From the NCBI RefSeq assembly GCF_000808015.1, contig NZ_JWHR01000032.1, positions 1 to 58,876 on the forward strand: a DNA stretch of 58,876 bases, given 5' to 3'. The DNA comes from Terrisporobacter othiniensis (GTDB lineage: Bacteria; Bacillota; Clostridia; Peptostreptococcales; Peptostreptococcaceae). The notes beneath the pieces are model-generated. The model ran no database searches. It was not told the origin of the DNA and worked only from the letters and a program-made list of their open reading frames with translations. Of this stretch, positions 53,479 through 58,876 are shown in pieces. The position numbers were made by a program, and so were the translations under genes. The stretch's first letter is position 1. Every line of letters starts with the position of its first letter.

Positions 53479-53494
53479 ATCAAAAAAAGTTGAT
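53479..53494. promoter_or_regulatory. ArsR-type operator 2, between arsR stop and permease
   Basis: ATCAA-N6-TTGAT again with the same 6-base spacer, just after the end of the ArsR gene in its own direction. Confidence 0.55.
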
Positions 53495-53505
53495 TTGAGA
53501 AGCCT

Positions 53506-53778
53506 TTATAAAAATAATTTTTGGATTACTTCATAAGTTAAAACTCTAGATATACTATCCTTATTCACAGAGTAATAATTCCATTTGCCTATGGAAGTTT
53601 TACTTATTAGATTTGCTGAAAGGAGCATTTTTAGATGATAAGATAGTTTTGATTGGGATATATCAAACAGATCTACCAGCTTGCAAACACAGACGCTTTC
53701 TTCAGTATATAGCTTTTTTAATATTTGTAATCTGATTGGATCAGATAATGCTTTAAAAATTAATTCATAGTTTTCCAT
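53506..53778 (-). CDS. ArsR family metal-responsive repressor
   Basis: A 90 aa winged-helix repressor. The helix-turn-helix reads LVDLFDISQSKLSYHLKMLLSAN, and the CVC pair in ESVCVCKLVD is the ArsR/SmtB alpha3 metal-binding motif. Metal or metalloid binding would release it from DNA. It precedes the permease on the same strand and probably controls both. Ribosome binding site CGGAGGT. Confidence 0.92.
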   Translation of the reverse strand: MENYELIFKALSDPIRLQILKKLYTEESVCVCKLVDLFDISQSKLSYHLKMLLSANLISKTSIGKWNYYSVNKDSISRVLTYEVIQKLFL

Positions 53779-53907
53779 ATTAATACCTCCGATATTTTAT
53801 ATTATATCAAATTATCTAAAATAAATAAAAAAAATTGCCAATCATTTCAATATAAAATGTGAAACTAAAATTGTCTATTATTAATATAAACAAAAGATAA
53901 TTATTAA

Positions 53908-53923
53908 ATCAAAAAAAATTGAT
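53908..53923. promoter_or_regulatory. ArsR-type operator 3, upstream of arsR
   Basis: ATCAA-N6-TTGAT, the same half-sites and spacer as the two sites near the permease, about 130 bases before the ArsR start. It supports autoregulation. Confidence 0.55.
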
Positions 53924-54078
53924 TTATTTTCTTTGGAATCAGTTTACAAAACCTTTTTTATAAAATATCATAAGGATATGAGCAAGAAAATAATATAAAT
54001 TGAAAACTTTAAAGAAAAAGATAAACATTGAAGGAAATTAATAAAAATTAAAAAGATATATGATAAGGAGAATAACAA

Positions 54079-54822
54079 ATGAGAATAGCAGTCATATCAG
54101 ATATACATAGCAATATTTATGCACTAGAAGCTGTATTAGGGGATATAGAAAATAGGAATGTGGATTTAGTAGTATGTACAGGTGATTTGGTAGGGTATGG
54201 TACTAGGCCAAATGAAGTTATAAATACAATTAGAAAGAATAAAGTGCTAACAATAATGGGAAATTATGATGATGCTATAGGAAACTATAAAATTTTATGT
54301 GGGTGTGATTATCCAGACCCTAAGGATGCACAAAAAGCAGGCCTCTCAATGCAGTTTACATCAAGCAAAACTACGGATGAAAATAAAAAATATTTAAGTA
54401 ATTTACCAAAGGAATCAACTTTAACTTTTAACAATAAAACTATAAAATTAGTTCATGGAAGCACAAGGTTTATAAATGAATATTTAAAAGAGAATTCAGA
54501 AGAAGCAAAAGAAGTTATGAGTGAGTTATCTGAGGATATTTTAGTATGTGGTCATACACATATACCTTATGCTAAATATTACGGTGAAAAATTGCTTATA
54601 AATGCAGGTAGTGTGGGTAAGCCAAAAACAAATAATCCCAAAGCAAATTATGTAATTATAGAAATAAATAATGAAGATAATTTATCTAATAGTAAATCTT
54701 TAGCAGAAGTAGAAATAATAGAAGTTAATTATGATTTTGAAAAAGCAGCTAAGGAAATAGAGGAAAATAATATACTTCCAAATGATTTTGCAAGACTTAT
54801 AAGAGAAGGTAGTGCTAAGTAA
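54079..54822 (+). CDS. Metallophosphoesterase family protein
   Basis: A 247 aa calcineurin-like phosphoesterase. The five metal blocks are visible: SDIHSNIYAL, CTGDLVGYG, GNYDDA, VHGSTR and CGHTHIPYAK. It resembles YfcE/MJ0936-type phosphodiesterases or protein phosphatases. The substrate is unknown. Ribosome binding site AAGGAGAA. It is followed in the same direction by a GNAT gene, but a gap of 80 bases and separate ribosome binding sites leave cotranscription uncertain. Confidence 0.87.
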   Translation: MRIAVISDIHSNIYALEAVLGDIENRNVDLVVCTGDLVGYGTRPNEVINTIRKNKVLTIMGNYDDAIGNYKILCGCDYPDPKDAQKAGLSMQFTSSKTTDENKKYLSNLPKESTLTFNNKTIKLVHGSTRFINEYLKENSEEAKEVMSELSEDILVCGHTHIPYAKYYGEKLLINAGSVGKPKTNNPKANYVIIEINNEDNLSNSKSLAEVEIIEVNYDFEKAAKEIEENNILPNDFARLIREGSAK

Positions 54823-54902
54823 TTTTATTTTAATAATACATTTATTCTTGCAAAAAAGTAGTATTATTAAAATAAAGATAGAAATTCATAAGGGGGGTAT
54901 AT

Positions 54903-55403
54903 ATGGATGTTGTATTAAAAAAATGGACAATGAATGATAAAGACAAATTGTCTAATATATGTAATAAAGTTGAGCGACAATTTTTATCAAACAGAATACC
55001 ATTTCCATACACAGAAGATGATGCAAAATGGTGGTTAAATATGGCTGACGAACATGATGGAAAAGATGGTATTTTCAGAGCAATAATTGTTGATGGAGAA
55101 TATGTAGGAAATATATCAGTGGAAGTTAAGGATGATGTATATTGCAAAGATGCTGAAGTAGGATATCTATTGCTAACAAATAAGTGGTCAAAAGGTATAA
55201 TGACAGAAGCAGTAAAACAAATTTGCTCAATGGCATTTTCACAGTTGGATATTGTAAGAATTACTGGCTTAGTATATAAGCCTAATATAGCATCACAAAG
55301 GGTATTGGAAAAAAATGGCTTTATATTAGAGGGAATTATGAGAAGTGCTGTTTTTAAAAATAATAATATCTATGACTTGTGTGTATATGGAAAATATAGA
55401 TAA
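54903..55403 (+). CDS. GNAT family N-acetyltransferase (RimJ/RimL type)
   Basis: A 166 aa acetyltransferase. The acetyl-CoA-binding region is GYLLLTNKWSKGIMTEAVKQ (about residues 89-108). ASQRVLEKNGFILEGIMRSAV is the typical C-terminal block. Such enzymes acetylate the alpha-amino group of ribosomal proteins or small amines. Intact, unlike the GNAT pseudogene at 35331. Ribosome binding site AAGGGGGG. Confidence 0.88.
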   Translation: MDVVLKKWTMNDKDKLSNICNKVERQFLSNRIPFPYTEDDAKWWLNMADEHDGKDGIFRAIIVDGEYVGNISVEVKDDVYCKDAEVGYLLLTNKWSKGIMTEAVKQICSMAFSQLDIVRITGLVYKPNIASQRVLEKNGFILEGIMRSAVFKNNNIYDLCVYGKYR

Positions 55404-55525
55404 ATTGAAATATTATCACCTTTTTAATGAAGACAGGAAATGCTTAGAGATGGGTATGAGCAAAACGTTGATTTAGCATGAAAATTATGTTACGGTAGTA
55501 AAAACACAAGGAGATAGATTTAACA

Positions 55526-56185
55526 ATGAAAAAATACATATTATTTGATTTAGATGGAACAATAACTGATCCCAAAGAAGGAATTACTAAAAGTGTACAA
55601 TATGCACTTAGCAAGTTTGGAATTGAAGAAGATTGCGATAATTTAATTCCATTTATAGGACCACCTTTATTAGACTCATTTATGGAGTTTTATAACTTTG
55701 ATGTGGAAAAATCAGAACTTGCAATTAAGTATTATAGAGAACGTTATTCTCATATTGGATTATTTGAAAATAGCGCAATTGATGGTATGGCAGAAGTACT
55801 TAAAAAATTAAAAGAGTCTGGATATGTACTGGCCGTTGCCACTAGCAAACCTACCCATTTTGCTACTCCTATTTGTGATAAATTTGAGTTAAGTAAATAC
55901 TTTGATTTGATTATTGGAAGCGAGTTGGATGGTACAAGAACAAGAAAGTCAGAAGTAATTTGTGAAGTGCTTAAACAATTGAACGCTAATCCTACAGATG
56001 TAATTATGATTGGGGACCGTAAGCACGATATTATAGGTGCAAAAGAAGCTGGAACTGCAAGTATTGGGGTTACATTTGGTTATGCAGAAGACAATGAACT
56101 AGAAGAGGCTGGAGCTGATTTTGTAGTAAATACACCAGGTGAATTATTAGATTGTATATTAGAAGAAGCAAGTTTTAATAATTAA
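55526..56185 (+). CDS. HAD-family hydrolase (phosphoglycolate phosphatase-like)
   Basis: A 219 aa phosphatase of the haloacid dehalogenase superfamily, subfamily I with a helical cap. Motif I is LFDLDGTITDPKEG (nucleophile Asp8 with Asp10), motif II is VATSKPT, and motifs III/IV are KSEVI and MIGDRKHDIIGA. It resembles Gph/PpaX or 5'-nucleotidase-like enzymes of Firmicutes. Substrate not fixed. Ribosome binding site AAGGAGAT. Confidence 0.88.
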   Translation: MKKYILFDLDGTITDPKEGITKSVQYALSKFGIEEDCDNLIPFIGPPLLDSFMEFYNFDVEKSELAIKYYRERYSHIGLFENSAIDGMAEVLKKLKESGYVLAVATSKPTHFATPICDKFELSKYFDLIIGSELDGTRTRKSEVICEVLKQLNANPTDVIMIGDRKHDIIGAKEAGTASIGVTFGYAEDNELEEAGADFVVNTPGELLDCILEEASFNN

Positions 56186-56245
56186 AACATATAGCAAGTT
56201 TATTAATTATCAGTTAAACATAAGAATCAGAGGGGAATAAAATTA

Positions 56246-56671
56246 ATGGACAAAGTTAAAAAATATGGTTATGTGCTTTCGTTTATCATACTTATAATAA
56301 TAGCCTTACTTATAGGCTTTACAATAAAAAAAGCAGACTCAAAGTTAATGCCAGTAGAAGTCAATGATAATAGTATTAAAATTATGTATAATACTTATAC
56401 TGAAGAGGACATTGTTGAGGTGGAACTGCTAAATGAAGTAAGTCTTTCAGGTGGCTCAGGGCTTAACACTGCCAATATAAATAATGGACGATACAAAGTA
56501 AACGGAGATGATTTTAAATCGAAGGTATGTATACATAAAAATATAAGTCCGTTTATAAAACTTAAAACTAAGGATTCAACAATTGTTTTTAATGAGAATG
56601 ATTCAGATAAAACAAAAAAAATCTACAGTAAACTAAAAGAGTTATGCCAAAAGTCTGAACATAAAAATTAA
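56246..56671 (+). CDS. Hypothetical membrane-anchored protein
   Basis: A 141 aa protein with one N-terminal helix (YGYVLSFIILIIIALLIGF) and an extracellular domain of about 110 residues (NDNSIKIMYNTYTEEDIVEV onward). The domain fold is probably beta-rich. It resembles small PH-like or DUF3784-adjacent exported proteins, but I cannot assign a family. Ribosome binding site AGAGGGGAA. Ends at a strong terminator. Confidence 0.55.
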   Translation: MDKVKKYGYVLSFIILIIIALLIGFTIKKADSKLMPVEVNDNSIKIMYNTYTEEDIVEVELLNEVSLSGGSGLNTANINNGRYKVNGDDFKSKVCIHKNISPFIKLKTKDSTIVFNENDSDKTKKIYSKLKELCQKSEHKN

Positions 56672-56682
56672 AGAAATAGTGT

Positions 56683-56720
56683 GTAGCTACTAGAAATTAA
56701 AATCTAGTAGCTACTTTTTA
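56683..56720 (+). terminator. Terminator after the hypothetical exported protein
   Basis: GTAGCTACTAGA pairs with TCTAGTAGCTAC around an eight-base loop, then five T. Confidence 0.88.
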
Positions 56721-56728
56721 AGACTTAT

Positions 56729-57044
56729 TATTTTTTTAATATAGTTTCCCCTTCTTTTAGGGTTTCAATGACTTGTATATTTCTAATATCATTAGGTTCA
56801 ACTTTTAATATATTCATATTGTTGACATGCAGCATTTCCATTACAGTGAACTAGTATTTGAGCATTTTCATTTAATGCCTTTTCTAATTTTTTTCTATTT
56901 CTGAGTAAGCTTGCGTTCCATAAGCATAATGGTCTTTTTTTCTCCAAATACTTTGCTATCTCTTATTAATACTGATTCCACATATAATTCACCCTCAAGT
57001 GTTAAAATATCTTCGTTAAAATATAATTTTTCATTAAGTTGCAT
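56729..57044 (-). pseudogene. YtcJ-like amidohydrolase remnant
   Basis: Read on the minus strand, the frame starts MQLNEKLYFNEDILTLEGEL. After two frameshifts in A-runs it shows HYAYGTQAYSEIEK and ILVHCNGNAACQQYEYI, then the C-terminus NDIRNIQVIETLKEGETIL. These are blocks of the amidohydrolase-3 (YtcJ) family (YGTQAYS, VHCNGDAA-type metal site, IKDIQVLETIKEG-type end). Most of the usual 500-plus residues are deleted. This is a decayed, internally deleted gene. Confidence 0.7.
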
Positions 57045-57279
57045 TAAATTATTCCTATTATATATATTCTATGTTGATTAATAATCTTATAGTATTTTTA
57101 ATTTTTATCAAACAATATGTAAGAATATTTAATTCATTTTTTAAATTCTCATTTATTTTAGTTAGAAATAATTGCAAATTAAGATATTGTAATATTAAGT
57201 TATGCAAGTATATGTTAAACTAAAAAAGTAACTAGAATTTATAGACTAACTAGAAATCTATCATATGAGGAGGCGTAAA

Positions 57280-57942
57280 TTGAGAATCACATCAATAATT
57301 CACATGGCCAGAGAATATTTTTTACTAGGTCTATTTAGTGTGTCCATTGGAATTAGTATATTATTAATAATATACTTTTTAATATATAAGAAAATCATGA
57401 AAGGAACTAAAAAATTAAAGGCAAGTAAAATTTTATTATGGGGTATATTTTTAATTTATACTGTTATAGTACTAGGAGCCACATTTATTCATAGAACACC
57501 GGTTATGTATGAAAATATAAATTTACATATATTTAGCTCTTATATAAAAGTATGGAATAGATTTTCTTTATTAGAATTAAGAAATATAATTTTTAATATA
57601 TTGATGTTCATTCCTCTTGGGTTTGTGATGCCTTTACTTTTCAAAAAATGTGAAAAGTTCTATATTACTTATTTTTTAGGCTTATGTATGACAATTTCTA
57701 TTGAAGTACTTCAACTAATAAGTAAGAGAGGGATATTTGAAATCGATGATATTATAAATAATACTTTAGGGTGTATGATAGGTTATGGGATAGTAATGAT
57801 ATTTTTCTTATTTTCCCCCAAAAATAAGAAAAGTTTAGTAAATAAAGTGCTAACTATGGCGTGTTATCAAATACCTGTTATAATTACGATTATTTCTTTT
57901 AGTGCAATATTCAACAATATGGCACGCTTGAGTATGAAATAG
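57280..57942 (+). CDS. VanZ family membrane protein
   Basis: A 220 aa membrane protein with five helices. The VanZ signature is the central LRNIIFNILMFIPLGFVMPLL, followed by ISIEVLQLISKRGIFEIDDII and NTLGCMIGYG. An ATG at 57265 lies at the GAGGAGG ribosome binding site, so TTG at 57280 is the more likely start. VanZ proteins are linked to low-level teicoplanin and lipoglycopeptide tolerance, or more general envelope functions. No vanA-type genes are present. Confidence 0.85.
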   Translation: MRITSIIHMAREYFLLGLFSVSIGISILLIIYFLIYKKIMKGTKKLKASKILLWGIFLIYTVIVLGATFIHRTPVMYENINLHIFSSYIKVWNRFSLLELRNIIFNILMFIPLGFVMPLLFKKCEKFYITYFLGLCMTISIEVLQLISKRGIFEIDDIINNTLGCMIGYGIVMIFFLFSPKNKKSLVNKVLTMACYQIPVIITIISFSAIFNNMARLSMK

Positions 57943-58042
57943 ATTATAAATTTTTCAGTATTTAAGGGATTTTTATATTTATCTAATCAGATAAATGAAT
58001 CGTAACATTAAGTAGATTATTTAAAATGAAAGCGAGAGAATA

Positions 58043-58330
58043 ATGGACAAAGCAAAAAAGAAAGAGTTATTGAAAAAATTTAAAAATGAAGAAAAAGAGA
58101 AAATTAGAGAGTCGCTTCCTTTTAGTATAGAAGTATTTGACTAATTATTTAATTACATAGATGAAACTTTGGAAATCAATGGAGGTAATGATACTCTAAA
58201 ATATACAAAAGAATTTTTAGAAAATAATAATCTACCTTTGGAAGAATCTATAGAGTGGATAGAAGAAAATGGCGGATATTGTGACTGTGAAGTTTTAGCT
58301 AATATAGAAGATAAAATATTAGAGATATAG
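58043..58330 (+). pseudogene. DUF2695 protein gene with one nonsense codon
   Basis: A 95-codon frame starts MDKAKKKELLKKFKNEEKEK and carries TAA at 58142. It then continues in the same frame with EFLENNNLPLEESIEWI and GGYCDCEVLANIEDKILE, ending at TAG. The CDCEVL segment and C-terminal block match DUF2695. No frameshift is needed, so only a single base change inactivated it, unless the product is made by reinitiation. Confidence 0.75.
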
Positions 58331-58402
58331 AGTATTACAGGGGAAAGTAGATATGAAAACATGGATTTACAATTTATTAGAATGTTAGCAAACATAAGCT
58401 AG

Positions 58403-58438
58403 AAAAAAGTGTACAAAGAGAAATTTGTCCACTTTTTT
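58403..58438. terminator. Bidirectional terminator before the last gene
   Basis: AAAAAAGTGTACAAA pairs with TTTGTCCACTTTTTT with one mismatch. It serves the convergent DUF2695 remnant and the membrane protein gene. Confidence 0.75.
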
Positions 58439-58441
58439 CTT

Positions 58442-58843
58442 TTAGTTATTAATTTGTTTATCTTGTTCGTCAATCTTTATATGATTTTTATTAAAATATA
58501 AAAGTGTTAAATACATAATAATTGAAATTACAGTTGATATAAGGTCATATATATCGAAAGAACTATTTAAAAATAAATCATGTATTACTTCAGAGATTAT
58601 TGACAATAAAAAAATCAATACAGAGATAGCACTGGCAATTTTAAAGTTAAAATCAATATTTTTCTTATTAACAATAATTTCACCCAACCATATAAATGCC
58701 CAAGCTGCAGATAAGTTAGGCATTACCCCTAATAGAAAATTAATAGATGTATTATCTATAGATATTTCTCGTAAAAAGATAGTAATAGTCCAAGAAAGTA
58801 TTCCAATAATTCCAAATACTGATGTTATAGTATGTTTTTTCAT
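58442..58843 (-). CDS. Hypothetical four-helix membrane protein
   Basis: A 133 aa protein with four hydrophobic helices (SVFGIIGILSWTITIFL, LLGVMPNLSAAWAFIWLGE, FKIASAISVLIFLLSIISE, DLISTVISIIMYLTLLYF) and a charged C-terminus. No family recognised with certainty. GGGGGTAA precedes the ATG on the minus strand. It lies at the edge of the window. Confidence 0.6.
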   Translation of the reverse strand: MKKHTITSVFGIIGILSWTITIFLREISIDNTSINFLLGVMPNLSAAWAFIWLGEIIVNKKNIDFNFKIASAISVLIFLLSIISEVIHDLFLNSSFDIYDLISTVISIIMYLTLLYFNKNHIKIDEQDKQINN

Positions 58844-58876
58844 TAATTACCCCCATATTAAATATAAGCTTCTTTA

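Noticed and set aside
58153..58395. 80-codon minus-strand frame
   Set aside because: It overlaps the DUF2695 remnant, whose plus-strand reading shows recognisable family blocks. The minus-strand peptide does not.

Overview
This is an AT-rich stretch (roughly 30% GC by eye) of a low-GC, anaerobic, Gram-positive chromosome. The gene content fits Clostridia, most likely Peptostreptococcaceae. Evidence includes a Spo0M-type sporulation control protein, a CooT-type nickel protein, DUF3842, an FmdE protein, an XpaC/TelA pair, ECF-type FolT, BlaI/M56, strong AGGAGG ribosome binding sites, frequent TTG/GTG starts and many U-tailed terminators. The species assignment is inference. I found no rRNA, tRNA, CRISPR array, transposase or phage module.

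Layout. 0-5.5 kb: a PucR regulator, then an NCS1 permease, DUF917 and hydantoinase/oxoprolinase operon (hydantoin, purine or pyrimidine ring-type substrate). 5.6-11 kb: a cysteine-rich Crp/Fnr regulator diverging from a methyltransferase, FmdE protein and FecCD-type ABC importer operon. A perfect 7+7 palindrome and an attenuator-like hairpin lie between them. 11.4-12.1 kb: CooT and DUF3842. 12.3-14 kb: a membrane FMN-binding protein and a zinc-ribbon protein. 14.2-21.9 kb: an unfamiliar regulator, then an operon of M20 amidohydrolase, a two-part DUF3100-type membrane pair, an AgcS symporter, an alpha/beta hydrolase and an SHMT-like enzyme whose catalytic residues are changed. 22-24.6 kb: XpaC and TelA. 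24.8-26.1 kb: ferredoxin-nitroreductase and MerR. 26.3-28.4 kb: panC-panS, with a leader hairpin carrying two bulged adenosines (pan-motif-like) and a terminator. 28.6-34.9 kb: cytosine deaminase-like enzyme, Gfo/Idh/MocA oxidoreductase, MarR plus AhpD-like protein, a small exported protein, SGNH hydrolase and acyltransferase.

35-58.9 kb is a looser accessory region: signal peptidase, zinc ribbon, BlaI/M56 pair, membrane-anchored MutS-like ATPase, Spo0M, DUF2935, DUF975, FolT, CPBP protease, a lysine-riboswitch-controlled YfcC transporter plus M20 hydrolase, an ArsR/permease pair with three identical-spacing operators, metallophosphoesterase, GNAT, HAD and VanZ. It holds seven decayed or broken genes: GNAT, immunity-like protein, sigma fragment, methyltransferase fragment, XRE fragment, YtcJ-like amidohydrolase and DUF2695. 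It also has most copies of two short dispersed non-coding repeats that end in terminator hairpins.

The best candidates for undescribed biology are: (1) the Crp-controlled methyltransferase/FmdE/ABC uptake operon, (2) the M20-DUF3100-AgcS operon with the remodelled SHMT homologue, (3) the three-copy terminator-ended repeat at 29.9, 35.0 and 44.4 kb, which could be a small-RNA family, and (4) the riboswitch-like leaders on panC and the YfcC operon.
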